NCBI RefSeq assembly: GCF_016100975.1
Contig: NZ_JACFRN010000003.1
Location: 124,001 to 188,000, forward strand
Direction of reading: 5' to 3'
Origin: Lactobacillus sp. W8174
GTDB taxonomy: Bacteria; Bacillota; Bacilli; Lactobacillales; Lactobacillaceae
DNA length: 64,000 nt
The notes beneath the pieces are model-generated. The model made no database searches. It was not told the origin of the DNA and saw nothing but the letters and a program-made list of their open reading frames with translations. Position numbers and translations under genes: made by a program. Numbering within the stretch: position 1 is the first letter of the stretch; every line of letters begins with the position of its first letter. Below, one piece after another: positions 42,327 to 50,738 of this stretch.

Positions 42327-43241
42327 ATGAAAAATTATTTACAATTTAACAGGGAAAAATGGCAGTCTTTTTCTGCCACTGAATCGGTTAAGATTACTAA
42401 AGAAGAACTGGCAAAGATAAAATCTTTGGGAGATATTATCAATTTAACTGACGTACAAGAAGTTTACAGCAGTTTAATTGAGTATCTTTATTTAGTTTAT
42501 CAGGATAAACGGTCTCTGCAACAAAAGCAAAGCGAGTTTTTGCAGCAGAAAGTTGCTAGCGCACCTTTTATTATTGGTATTTCTGGTTCAGTAGCAGTGG
42601 GTAAATCTACCACTGCCAGACTTTTACAAGTATTGCTTAGCCGGACATACCCAGGCTTGAAAGTACACTTGATGACCACAGACGGTTTCATTTATTCTAA
42701 CCAGGAGTTGGCAAGACGCAATCTGACTGACCGCAAGGGTTTTCCTGAAAGTTATAATATGAAATTGCTTACTGATTTTCTCCAAGATGTATTGAGTGGC
42801 AAAAAAGATATTGTTTATCCACTTTATTCTCAGGAATTGAGTGATATTGTGCCTGGGGAATATGGCCACGTGTGTGAACCCGATATTTTAATTATTGAGG
42901 GCATTAATACGCTGCAATTGCCTACCAATGGCCAAATTGTGACAAGTGACTTTTTTGATTTTTCAATTTATATTGATGCTCCTGAGGATCTGATTGAAAA
43001 GTGGTTTATGCAGCGTTTCGTTAGGGTAATGGAACTAAATAAAAATAATCCGCATAATTTTTATTATGAGATGGCTAATGGTCCCAGGGATGAAGCCTTA
43101 AAGTTTGCAGAGGAAACTTGGCAAATGGTGAACTTGGTCAACTTACGTGAGTATATTGCTCCAACAAAGCAACGCGCCAGCTTGATTTTGCATAAAACTG
43201 CAGGTCATGTTATCGACCAAATTTATCTTAAACAAATCTAA
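42327..43241 (+). CDS. coaA: Type I pantothenate kinase
   Basis: 304-residue kinase that phosphorylates pantothenate, the first step of coenzyme A synthesis. The P-loop is GISGSVAVGKSTTARLL near residue 94, followed by the MTTDGFIYSN block and the IIEGINTLQ strand, all characteristic of bacterial CoaA. The frame is open from 42297, but ATG at 42327 is chosen because TAAGGAC lies 7 nt upstream and the protein then starts like its relatives (MKNYLQFNREKW). Single-gene unit. Confidence 0.95.
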   Translation: MKNYLQFNREKWQSFSATESVKITKEELAKIKSLGDIINLTDVQEVYSSLIEYLYLVYQDKRSLQQKQSEFLQQKVASAPFIIGISGSVAVGKSTTARLLQVLLSRTYPGLKVHLMTTDGFIYSNQELARRNLTDRKGFPESYNMKLLTDFLQDVLSGKKDIVYPLYSQELSDIVPGEYGHVCEPDILIIEGINTLQLPTNGQIVTSDFFDFSIYIDAPEDLIEKWFMQRFVRVMELNKNNPHNFYYEMANGPRDEALKFAEETWQMVNLVNLREYIAPTKQRASLILHKTAGHVIDQIYLKQI

Positions 43242-43314
43242 TGTGTGCCTTTACAAAGAGTAATTTATAATAGGCTTTGAAAGTGTGAAGTTAAGAGTAA
43301 TACAGGAGGAACAA

Positions 43315-44304
43315 ATGTTACTGTTAAACAGAAGTGATATTGAAAAATGTTATTCCTTAGAAGATTGCATTGATGCAGTGGCCGATGCCTTTAAATATTT
43401 TTCTGCAGGTAAAGTAGACGTGCCACTAAGAACTCAGATTCTTAAGCAAAATGGTAAAGATACCTTCTTGTGTATGCCAGCTTTTTGTGAAGAATATGAT
43501 GCTGCTTGTGTGAAAGTGTTGAACATGTTTCCTGAAAATATTAATCAAGGCTTGCCTTCAATTAATGCTCAGGTATTAAATATTGATACCAAAACTGGCA
43601 TAGTGAATGCGATTTTGGATGGTAATTATGTTACCCAATTGCGTACTGGCTCTGCTTCTGGTGTAGCGTTGAAATATTTGGCAAAAAAGAATTGCAAAAA
43701 GGGTGCGTTAATTGGTACGGGAGGACAAGCTGCTACACAGCTTGAAGCAATGCTGATTGTACGTGACCTAGATGAAGTTGCAGTTAGTGATCTCGATTTT
43801 GAACGTGCCCAAGAGTTTGCTGGGAAAATGCAAGAGCAATTAGCGCAATACCATACCAAAATCACTGCAGTTAAGACAGGAAATGAAGCCGTGAAGGATG
43901 CAGATGTGATTATATCTGTTACACCGTCAACTAAACCGGTTTATGATGCTCAATTTATTAAAAAAGGGGCAACTATTTGCGGCGTTGGTGCTTACCAACC
44001 ACAAATGGAAGAAACCCCGGCTGAACTAGTCACTAAAGCAAATAAAATTTACTTTGATTCTAAAGATGCTGTTTTGGCAGAATCTGGCGATATAATTACC
44101 CCGTTAAATAAGGGCATGGTTACAAATAATAGTTTTACCGGTGAGATTGGTCAAGTCGTCAGTGGCGACTTAATAGGGCGTGAAAACGATGACGAAATAA
44201 TTTTCTTTGAAACTGTTGGCATTGCCGCTCAAGACCTGATGGCAACGAAGTCAATTTATGATAAAGCCGCAAAGCAAAAGGTAGGCACTAAAGTTAATAT
44301 GTAA
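43315..44304 (+). CDS. Ornithine cyclodeaminase / mu-crystallin family protein
   Basis: 330-residue NAD(P)-dependent enzyme of the OCD/mu-crystallin family. It shows TQLRTGSASGVALKYLA, the Rossmann motif GTGGQA near 135-140 and a late GEIGQVVSGDLIGR segment. Family members include ornithine cyclodeaminase, alanine dehydrogenase and ketimine reductases; the sequence does not decide between them. No arginine or ornithine genes are near. ATG at 43315 follows CAGGAGGAAC; the upstream in-frame codons are not needed. Confidence 0.82.
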   Translation: MLLLNRSDIEKCYSLEDCIDAVADAFKYFSAGKVDVPLRTQILKQNGKDTFLCMPAFCEEYDAACVKVLNMFPENINQGLPSINAQVLNIDTKTGIVNAILDGNYVTQLRTGSASGVALKYLAKKNCKKGALIGTGGQAATQLEAMLIVRDLDEVAVSDLDFERAQEFAGKMQEQLAQYHTKITAVKTGNEAVKDADVIISVTPSTKPVYDAQFIKKGATICGVGAYQPQMEETPAELVTKANKIYFDSKDAVLAESGDIITPLNKGMVTNNSFTGEIGQVVSGDLIGRENDDEIIFFETVGIAAQDLMATKSIYDKAAKQKVGTKVNM

Positions 44305-44398
44305 TTTTATTAACAAATCACTATTTGGTCTACATTAAAATCATTAATCACTGATTTAGTGGTGTTGATAAAGTCCAAATTTTGTTATACTAATCATT

Positions 44399-44461
44399 AT
44401 GAGCAAGATTTTTTTACTATTAATTAAAAAATTTGCTTTACCTCCAGCGTGGTTTTCTTAA
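44399..44461 (+). CDS. Possible 20-aa leader ORF with Pro-Pro motif before efp
   Basis: ORF reading MSKIFLLLIKKFALPPAWFS. It lies 41 nt upstream of the efp start codon. TATACT at 44386-44391 places the transcript start at or near its ATG, so it could be leaderless; no ribosome site is visible. Pro-Pro followed by Ala-Trp is a possible EF-P-dependent pause, which would fit feedback control, but chance cannot be excluded. Confidence 0.3.
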   Translation: MSKIFLLLIKKFALPPAWFS

Positions 44462-44502
44462 AATCAGTAATTAATTTAGAAAAAGATTTAAAGGAGTAAA
44501 AA

Positions 44503-45075
44503 ATGGTACAAGCAATTAACTTAAAAAAAGGTATGGTTTTTAGTCAAGATGGCAAACTAATTCGTGTTTTAAAGGCCAATCATCATAAGCCGGGAAAAGG
44601 CAACACTGTTATGCAAATGGATTTGCGTAATGTGGAAAGTGGTGCTGTTGTTCATAAAACTATGCGTCCAACCGAGAAAGTAGATTTAGTCGAAATTACC
44701 AAGAAAAATGTGCAGTATCTTTATAATGAAGGTGATATTTATACTTTCATGGATACTGAAACCTATGAGCAATATGAGGTTTCAGCAGAACAACTAGGTG
44801 ATGACAAACTTTACCTGATGCCTAATATCGAAGTTCAATTGGAGTTTGCTAATGACAGCAAGTTGCTTGGTGTGGAATTACCATCAACTGTCACAATGAA
44901 AGTAGCTCATACTGAACCGGGCATTAAAGGTGCAACTGTTACCGGTTCCGGCAAACCAGCTACTATGGAAACAGGCTTGGTAGTTCAGGTCCCAGACTTC
45001 ATTAAGGAAGGTGAAGAACTGGTTATCAATACGGCAGAAGGAGCCTATAAGTCAAGAGCCGAAGGTGGCAAGTAA
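44503..45075 (+). CDS. efp: Elongation factor P
   Basis: 190-residue translation factor that relieves ribosome stalling at polyproline stretches. Domain I carries the tip loop HHKPGKGNT, whose Lys is the usual modification site; domains II and III follow, with the GAKV-type TGLVVQVPDFIKEGE ending. Lactobacilli often have two efp paralogs, and this may be either. ATG follows AAAGGAG by 7 nt. A terminator hairpin follows at 45106. Confidence 0.95.
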   Translation: MVQAINLKKGMVFSQDGKLIRVLKANHHKPGKGNTVMQMDLRNVESGAVVHKTMRPTEKVDLVEITKKNVQYLYNEGDIYTFMDTETYEQYEVSAEQLGDDKLYLMPNIEVQLEFANDSKLLGVELPSTVTMKVAHTEPGIKGATVTGSGKPATMETGLVVQVPDFIKEGEELVINTAEGAYKSRAEGGK

Positions 45076-45105
45076 TTTTATTTATAATTAGCTGAATAAT
45101 TAATT

Positions 45106-45134
45106 GACGTAACCGTAAAAGTTACGTCTTTTTT
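45106..45134 (+). terminator. efp terminator
   Basis: GACGTAAC (45106-45113) pairs with GTTACGTC (45121-45128), followed by six T. From here to 45382 no gene is seen. Confidence 0.85.
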
Positions 45135-45382
45135 GATATAAAATTTCGCCTATAGCATTTCTTATTATGAACGTAAAGCAACATGGAAAATTAACTTAAA
45201 GCTGCAATTAGCTAGTTTAGTTTGTAGACATAATTCAATAGATTTAAAATGTGATTTTGGTATCAAGGACAAAAAAGCTTGTCATTTTACTTTGACTGAA
45301 GTTTTTGCACTTTAGATATGAGTATATAATAAAATTAAATAAACCGTTCATACTTGGAGACTGAATAAAGGGTATAGCTAAA

Positions 45383-45919
45383 ATGGCACAAAAAGTTAAA
45401 GCTAATGAAACAAAAATAAGAATAGCCAGCATGTTAAATGAATTGCTAAAAGAAAAGGACATTGAACGAGTTTCTGTAGTTGAACTTTGTCAAAAAAGTA
45501 ATGTCTCTCGTACTACTTTTTATAAATATTTTCAGGACATATACGACATTCACCAATGGTTATGGAAATATTATTTGGCGGACTGCATGAATAATATTTA
45601 TGTTCAATATGGATGGTATGATGGCCTGTTAAAATTCTTTTCTGTGATGTTAAAGCATAAGGAATTATTTCAAAACAGTGAGAAGGGGATCACACCATTT
45701 CCAGAACAAGGTTATGAAAATGTATTAAAAATTATTAAACAGAAATTTTATCAAAAAGGCATATATTTAACGGAAAAAGAAAAAGTAATTCTAAAGTACT
45801 GCATTTATATGCAAGCCTCGGCTACTTCTAAATGGATAAGGGATAAAATGCAAGATGATCCTAAAGAAGTAACTAAAGCTTTAATTTATGCTCTGCCAGA
45901 TTTTATTCCTCAAAATTAA
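45383..45919 (+). CDS. TetR/AcrR-family transcriptional regulator
   Basis: 178-residue regulator. The helix-turn-helix reads VSVVELCQKSNVSRTTFYKY with FQDIYDIH after it, typical of TetR proteins related to DhaS. The C-terminal part is a helical sensing domain. It lies 101 bp upstream of a flavoprotein gene in the same direction and is probably its regulator; a dyad at 45975-46008 between the two genes is a candidate operator. ATG follows AAAGGGTAT. Confidence 0.85.
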   Translation: MAQKVKANETKIRIASMLNELLKEKDIERVSVVELCQKSNVSRTTFYKYFQDIYDIHQWLWKYYLADCMNNIYVQYGWYDGLLKFFSVMLKHKELFQNSEKGITPFPEQGYENVLKIIKQKFYQKGIYLTEKEKVILKYCIYMQASATSKWIRDKMQDDPKEVTKALIYALPDFIPQN

Positions 45920-45974
45920 CTCTTATGTTAACAAAATCACGAATCTGTAAATTGATAGATTGGCTAAATAATCT

Positions 45975-46008
45975 AATCTAGTATGTGAAGACAGTAACAT
46001 GCTAGATT
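45975..46008. promoter_or_regulatory. Dyad abutting the flavoprotein ribosome site
   Basis: AATCTAGTATGT (45975-45986) and ACATGCTAGATT (45997-46008) form a 12-bp dyad with one G-T pair and a 10-nt centre. It ends one base before GGAGG. It could be a TetR operator, or an RNA hairpin that limits ribosome access. Confidence 0.45.
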
Positions 46009-46020
46009 GGAGGAATTAAA

Positions 46021-48054
46021 ATGGCAAGTTATAAAGATGGCAATTATCATGCAGAAAATCAAGGAATGCATGATTTGGTAAAAGTAGATGCAAAAATCAA
46101 AAATAATAAAATCGTTGAATTACTGATTGACGCTAGTAAAGAGACTAAAAATATTGGACAGTTAGCAGCACCCAAAATGCAGGCTAAAATTTTAGCAGCA
46201 CAAAGTGCAGACGTTGATGTAATTAGTGGTGCGAGTGTCACTTCAAATGCAATTAAGAAAGATATTCAGGAAATCATAAATGAAGCCAGTGGAAAGCCAG
46301 CTCAAAGTAAAAGCATAAAAAAGGCTCCTGACTGGCTCGGAAATGAGCCTCAAATTGATTCTGAAGAAATAAAGAAGGTTATTCATGCTGATATTGTAAT
46401 AGTTGGTGGTGGCAATGCTGGAACAATGTGCGCCTTTGCTGCCAGTGAAAAGCACAAAAAAGTTGCTGTAATTGAAGCCCAAGCGGAAGATAATGTCTAT
46501 TATTACGGTATGCATGATATTGCAGCTGTTAATTCTAATTTTCAACTAGAAAATGGTGCGCCTAAGATTAAAAAGAGCGAATTTATTGCTGAGTATCAAC
46601 GAAGAACTCATAATCGGACTGATCCTATGCTAGTCAAGCAGTTTGTAGATAATAGTGGTGCTATGATAGATTGGCTAATGGATCATGCTGCTCCTGAAGT
46701 TGTTAACAAAGCATGTTTGTTAAATGTTACTTCTAAACATGATTATTTACCTCAAGGCAGGGAAATAAATAAGTTTACCAGTTGGACTGGTGCTGTGCAA
46801 ATTAACTATAATGCTGCTGCCCCCAAATTAATAGCTGATGCTGAAAAGCAAGGAGCAAAATGGTATTGGGAAACTAAGGGGGTTAAACTAATTCATGAAT
46901 CATATTCAGTTGAAGAGCAAGATGAAAAAACTTCTGAAAATGGTGAAGTGAGTTTCTTTAGTAAAAAAGTGCCTCATCAAAAAGTTACGGGAGTTATTGC
47001 AAAAGATAAAAATGGTCAATTTATAGAGTTTTTGGCTAATGATGCGGTTGTTCTAACTGGCGGGGATTATGGTGGTAATCCTCAAATGTATGAAGCTTTA
47101 CAAGACGAGAAAAGAAATGTATATGAAGCTCATGGCTTGGACACAGAAGAATTACACTGTCCAAGTTTTGGCAGAGATGGCAGTGGCATAAAAATGGCTT
47201 TATGGGCTGGAGCCACAATGGATCCGGGTCCGCGTTGTGCGGTTGATCCTCAGGTTATTTTAAATTCTGATAAATATGCAACCAATGTTTTACGCTGGGG
47301 CTCAAGCTTTTCAGGACAGCCTGCACCTGAAATAGGCGCATCACGGTTTAATCCTTGGGGGTCACCATTTGTTTACTTTGATAGCAATGGTAAGAGATTT
47401 ACTGATGAAACTGTTCTCGGTGTATTTGGAATGAGAGAGCGTGTCGAAAGGTCGAAACCGGGTAGATATTTTGCAATTTGGGATAGTCAGTGGCCAGAAT
47501 TAATGCGCAGATCAATTCCAGAGCACTTTTCTGTACCAACAGGCGGTGATGAAGAAGTTGATTTGTATCAAGAATTCCAATCGTGGCTCGATCGGGGCGC
47601 TAAAGGTGCAAAGACCAACCCTGGCGAAACAGTTTCATGTTGGGGTGCTCAAGATTTGGACACTTTGCTTACATATATGCATTTGAATGAAAAACAAAAA
47701 GAAAATATTAAAGCAGAAATTACTAAATATAATCATTTCTGTGAACAAGGTGAGGATACAGACTTCGGTAGGGATCCAAAACTCCTATTGCCGATTAATA
47801 AAGGTCCATTCTTTGGCATGTACTTTGTTGAAGATAAGCCAATGACTGGAATAGTTACCTTAAACGGAGTTAACACAGATTCTGAGCAACGAGTAGTTGA
47901 CTCTAACTGGAATCCAATCGACAATTTATACGCTTGTGGTAACAATGCCGGTGAAAGATTCGCAATCGAATATTCTACTCCAATGCAAGGGTTGACCCTT
48001 GGCATGGCCATGACCTTAGGTTGGGTACTCGGTTATCAATTAGCGCAGAAGTAA
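46021..48054 (+). CDS. Cytoplasmic flavinylated FAD-dependent reductase (fumarate-reductase type)
   Basis: 677-residue flavoprotein. Residues 1-90 form an FMN-binding domain with the ApbE-type flavinylation motif DVISGAS, whose last Ser or the nearby Thr would carry FMN. From about residue 120 an FAD-binding Rossmann domain begins (ADIVIVGGGNAGTMCAFAA), and the GDYGGNPQ, RDGSGIKMA and YACGNNAGERF segments belong to the fumarate reductase/urocanate reductase/KstD superfamily. No signal peptide is present, so it works inside the cell, probably reducing an alpha,beta-unsaturated acid with electrons from NADH. The gene follows a TetR regulator and has GGAGG upstream. Confidence 0.88.
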   Translation: MASYKDGNYHAENQGMHDLVKVDAKIKNNKIVELLIDASKETKNIGQLAAPKMQAKILAAQSADVDVISGASVTSNAIKKDIQEIINEASGKPAQSKSIKKAPDWLGNEPQIDSEEIKKVIHADIVIVGGGNAGTMCAFAASEKHKKVAVIEAQAEDNVYYYGMHDIAAVNSNFQLENGAPKIKKSEFIAEYQRRTHNRTDPMLVKQFVDNSGAMIDWLMDHAAPEVVNKACLLNVTSKHDYLPQGREINKFTSWTGAVQINYNAAAPKLIADAEKQGAKWYWETKGVKLIHESYSVEEQDEKTSENGEVSFFSKKVPHQKVTGVIAKDKNGQFIEFLANDAVVLTGGDYGGNPQMYEALQDEKRNVYEAHGLDTEELHCPSFGRDGSGIKMALWAGATMDPGPRCAVDPQVILNSDKYATNVLRWGSSFSGQPAPEIGASRFNPWGSPFVYFDSNGKRFTDETVLGVFGMRERVERSKPGRYFAIWDSQWPELMRRSIPEHFSVPTGGDEEVDLYQEFQSWLDRGAKGAKTNPGETVSCWGAQDLDTLLTYMHLNEKQKENIKAEITKYNHFCEQGEDTDFGRDPKLLLPINKGPFFGMYFVEDKPMTGIVTLNGVNTDSEQRVVDSNWNPIDNLYACGNNAGERFAIEYSTPMQGLTLGMAMTLGWVLGYQLAQK

Positions 48055-48069
48055 GATTATATTTTTTAA

Positions 48070-48216
48070 AGGACAGTACCGGCAGTTTTAAAGCGATCAG
48101 TAGAATTAGCCAATATTGCAAATGTGGGTCCAGCGCGTAAACCAGTGAAAGAAACCACGACTCAGGTTGACCAGGAAATTATTCAAATGCTCAAATATTA
48201 TGGTCTGCATTCATAG
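48070..48216 (+). pseudogene. C-terminal remnant of a DapA/NanA-like aldolase
   Basis: An open tail of 46 codons reads VPAVLKRSVELANIANVGPA, then RKPVKETTTQ and on to a stop at 48214. The VGPARKP segment is characteristic of the last helices of dihydrodipicolinate synthase/N-acetylneuraminate lyase-like proteins. There is no start, and a stop precedes it in frame, so only the 3' end of the gene survives. It follows the flavoprotein by 15 nt and was perhaps part of its operon. Confidence 0.55.
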
Positions 48217-48377
48217 TTAAAGCTAACTAATTAACTTACAATTCTCACGTTAACTTTGATGTCACTATTTCATGATTATTCACTTCAATAGAAGAAACAA
48301 CATCTTATACTAAAAAGCAATGGTAAACATAATGCAATGATTGTGGTAATAGTGGATTTGGAAACTTTAATATAATA

Positions 48378-48427
48378 AAAAAGACTGACAAATTTCGTTT
48401 GTGAAACGCTGATTTATCAGTCTTTTT
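48378..48427 (+). terminator. Terminator after the flavoprotein operon
   Basis: AAAAAGACTGA (48378-48388) pairs with TCAGTCTTTTT (48417-48427), with an inner small stem CGTTT/AAACG. The stretch 48217-48377 holds no recognisable gene. Confidence 0.75.
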
Positions 48428-48535
48428 GTGTATAGCAATCTTAGCTAATGCGTTAGAAGTATTTTACTATGCTTTTTTGTTCATTTCAGAGAAACTATTG
48501 TTAACTTTTTTGGAATTAATTGGCTCTTTTAATGT

Positions 48536-48760
48536 TTATTTGTTTTTTCTAGAACTGTCATGAATAAATAATTTACGAGTATCAAAGGTAGTCTTATGGT
48601 AAATTGTATTATATAACTTTCTTTTTGGATGAGCCCAACCCATACCACGCTTACCATAGTTGGGAATAATGGCTCTTTTTATAGCCCTTGTTGCTCTTCC
48701 CTTTGTTCTGGCAGAAATAGACCTTCTTAAACTAGGCTTTCTAAAACCGATTTTAATCAT
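48536..48760 (-). CDS. Small basic conserved protein of unknown function
   Basis: 74-residue, very basic protein (MIKIGFRKPSLRRSISARTK, then IIPNYGKRGMGW). A similar arrangement of KARTTGK and GKKGMG segments occurs in short conserved proteins of Firmicutes, whose role is not known. ATG at 48758-48760 has AAGGAG upstream, placed in the tail of the preceding minus-strand gene, so the two are cotranscribed. No signal peptide; it might bind nucleic acid. Confidence 0.6.
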   Translation of the reverse strand: MIKIGFRKPSLRRSISARTKGRATRAIKRAIIPNYGKRGMGWAHPKRKLYNTIYHKTTFDTRKLFIHDSSRKNK

Positions 48761-48775
48761 TATTTATTCTTCTCC

Positions 48776-49177
48776 TTAATCTTCCCATTTACATAAGGTG
48801 TAACCCTGGCTAATAGCCCTTTTTAACGACATTTTGGTTATGTTTCTGTGTGCTCTTCGCAGACCACGGCAATTCGGATTAAAATGGTATCTTCTCCCCG
48901 AATTAGGAGCTATATAGACTTTACGTACATTACGTTTGGCGATACCTTTGCGTCTTTTTTGCTTTCTTTTGCGAGTAACTTTTCTTCTTTTAACAGTTAC
49001 TTTTTCAGTAACTCCTTTTTTCGCATTACTTTTTACTACTTTTGTTGATTTTGCAATAACTGTTTGTTGTGCATTTTGTATACCTATGTTGCCAGAAACA
49101 AAATTAGTGAAAAAAGTTATAAAAACTACTACAAAACAAACCCATATCTTTTTATAAAAAGGCTTTTTATACTGCAT
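48776..49177 (-). CDS. Secreted basic protein with C-terminal Cys-containing module
   Basis: 133-residue protein. Residues 1-40 form a signal peptide or anchor (IWVCFVVVFITFFTNFV). A Lys/Arg-rich stretch occupies about 50-85. The C-terminal module VYIAPNSGRRYHFNPNCRGL ending in GYTLCKWE resembles the small module found at the ends of many secreted Firmicute nucleases and hydrolases, with paired Cys. It lacks any catalytic domain, so it may bind the wall or nucleic acid. Strong AGGAGG site on the minus strand; first gene of a two-gene unit. Confidence 0.65.
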   Translation of the reverse strand: MQYKKPFYKKIWVCFVVVFITFFTNFVSGNIGIQNAQQTVIAKSTKVVKSNAKKGVTEKVTVKRRKVTRKRKQKRRKGIAKRNVRKVYIAPNSGRRYHFNPNCRGLRRAHRNITKMSLKRAISQGYTLCKWED

Positions 49178-49363
49178 ATTTTACCTCCTAAATAAAATAA
49201 TTAGTTCCTTAATATAATCATATCGCATATAGAAATAAAAAGTGCAAGTTTTTATATAAATGTATATAATAGAAACCATATATATTAAAGTGAAAAAGTG
49301 TTTGGAAACAAAATCCTAATTTTCATTTTAGCAAGACTTGTATAATAACTAAGGGAGAAGATT

Positions 49364-49705
49364 ATGAGTATAGGACCTTTGTCAGAGTGGGTTACTGCAG
49401 CTGCAGAAATCGCTGCGGTATGTGTTGCTTTATTTTTACCTGTTTATGATAAAAAACAGGAAAAACGTAAAAAGACACGCAATATGAAGGCAATTTTTAG
49501 ATTTTTAATTAAAAAAGCACTAGACGAAAAAGATACGTCAAATTTAGAATCTTACTTTAAAATAAGTTATTTGGTGATTGATAGTAATGACGACAAGCAG
49601 ATTTATTCAATAGTGCAACATGCAATTGAAATTTTGAATGATGAAAATATTTCGCAAGATAAAAAAGAAACGGACATTAAGCAGCTGCTGGAATATCTTA
49701 AATAA
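49364..49705 (+). CDS. Small membrane-anchored protein of unknown function
   Basis: 113-residue protein. One N-terminal transmembrane helix (WVTAAAEIAAVCVALFLPVY) is followed by a basic segment and an acidic helical cytoplasmic tail (about 45-113). Similar short proteins with a W-x-x-A-x-E helix occur in Firmicute genomes, often near mobile DNA, without known function. ATG follows AAGGGAGAAG. Flanked by a two-gene unit and the DeoR regulator. Confidence 0.55.
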   Translation: MSIGPLSEWVTAAAEIAAVCVALFLPVYDKKQEKRKKTRNMKAIFRFLIKKALDEKDTSNLESYFKISYLVIDSNDDKQIYSIVQHAIEILNDENISQDKKETDIKQLLEYLK

Positions 49706-49734
49706 GCAAACTTTATTTCTGAACGAATTAAAAC

Positions 49735-49765
49735 AGGGGTGAAAAGTAACAAACTTTTTACCCCT
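49735..49765. terminator. Bidirectional hairpin between small protein and ulaR-like gene
   Basis: AGGGGTGAAAAGT (49735-49747) pairs with ACTTTTTACCCCT (49753-49765), one G-U pair. Convergent genes end on either side. Confidence 0.65.
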
Positions 49766-49774
49766 GCTTTGTGC

Positions 49775-50536
49775 TTACAATTGTATTTGAATAACCTGCA
49801 CACCATTTTTGATAAACCCTTCAACCGTATCTCTGGGCGTAAAAGAATCAGTGATCAATAAGTCTATATCACTGGCCTGACCGATTACAAAATTAGAAAA
49901 TTGGTTAAATTTGCTGTAATCAGCAACTACTATTAATTTACGAGATTGTTTAATAATAGCTTTGTTTACTTTTGCTTCTTCCATAAAAGGTGTTGAAATG
50001 CCCCGTTCCAGGCTTAAACCCGCACAGCCGATAATTGCCCAGTCAGCAAATATTTTTAAAAACGGTTCAACTGCCAAGTCACCGCTCATAATCATTTTGC
50101 GAGAGACGTTACCACCACTTAGGATAATTTGGCTGTTACTGGCTCGCATGTCTAAATTACCCGCATAGCCATTATTGGTTAAAATGTTAACGTCTTTTTT
50201 GAGTAAGTACGGAATCGCCTCAAAAGCGGTAGTACTTGAATTGATAAAGACCCAATTATGTTTCTCAATGTGAGAAGCTGCTTCTTCACCGAGCCTTTGT
50301 TTAATGTAGCTGACAGAATCAGTAAAAGGAACTTCTTCTGGCTTTACTAACGAGATGATACCCTTTTCCTGCAATATCTTGCCTTGATTAGCCAGATTGC
50401 TGCAGTCTCTGCGAACTGTCATGATAGAAACGTTCAGCTTTTGACTCAATTCATCTAAGCTGATCTCTTTTTGGTGGTTAAGTAAATCAATGATTTTTTG
50501 GCGTCTATTTTTGATTTCTTGATACGAGTTCTTCAT
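49775..50536 (-). CDS. DeoR-family regulator of ascorbate utilisation (UlaR-like)
   Basis: 253-residue regulator. The N-terminal DeoR helix-turn-helix is at residues 20-60 (LDELSQKLNVSIMTVRRDCS) and the C-terminal sugar-phosphate sensing domain has typical VFINSSTTAFEA and LSGGNVSRK segments. It is divergent from the L-ascorbate operon, as UlaR is in other bacteria, and should sense a phosphorylated intermediate such as L-ascorbate-6-phosphate. The 200-bp intergenic region contains AT-rich repeats (TATGATAATTATC and variants) that are candidate operators. ATG is at 50534-50536. Confidence 0.82.
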   Translation of the reverse strand: MKNSYQEIKNRRQKIIDLLNHQKEISLDELSQKLNVSIMTVRRDCSNLANQGKILQEKGIISLVKPEEVPFTDSVSYIKQRLGEEAASHIEKHNWVFINSSTTAFEAIPYLLKKDVNILTNNGYAGNLDMRASNSQIILSGGNVSRKMIMSGDLAVEPFLKIFADWAIIGCAGLSLERGISTPFMEEAKVNKAIIKQSRKLIVVADYSKFNQFSNFVIGQASDIDLLITDSFTPRDTVEGFIKNGVQVIQIQL

Positions 50537-50569
50537 TTTAAATTTTCACCATAATAACAACTATTTATT

Positions 50570-50660
50570 TTCAGTAACAAAAATTACCATAAAATATGAT
50601 AATTATCAATAAAATATCTTATTTTTTGTAAAAATATCATAAAAATTAATAATTATCTTT
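50570..50660. promoter_or_regulatory. AT-rich repeated elements, candidate UlaR operators
   Basis: Repeated AAAATAT(C/G)(A/T)TA and TAATAATTATC-type elements lie between the regulator and the ula promoter. They are the likely operators of the DeoR protein, but the AT content makes the exact boundaries unclear. Confidence 0.4.
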
Positions 50661-50668
50661 TAATATGG

Positions 50669-50697
50669 TTGAAAGCGATAACATACTACAATATAAT
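50669..50697 (+). promoter_or_regulatory. ula operon promoter with overlapping cre site
   Basis: TTGAAA (50669-50674), 17-bp spacer, TATAAT (50692-50697). The 14-mer TGAAAGCGATAACA at 50670-50683 matches the CcpA cre consensus at every position and overlaps the -35 box. CcpA bound there should block the promoter when preferred sugars are present. Confidence 0.88.
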
Positions 50698-50738
50698 TTA
50701 ACATGAAAACAAGGATAAAAAGAACATAGGAGGAAAAA

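Noticed and set aside
48290-48370. CNDCG-containing reading frame resembling a transposase zinc ribbon
   Set aside because: Broken by two stops within a few codons and too short to support an IS call.
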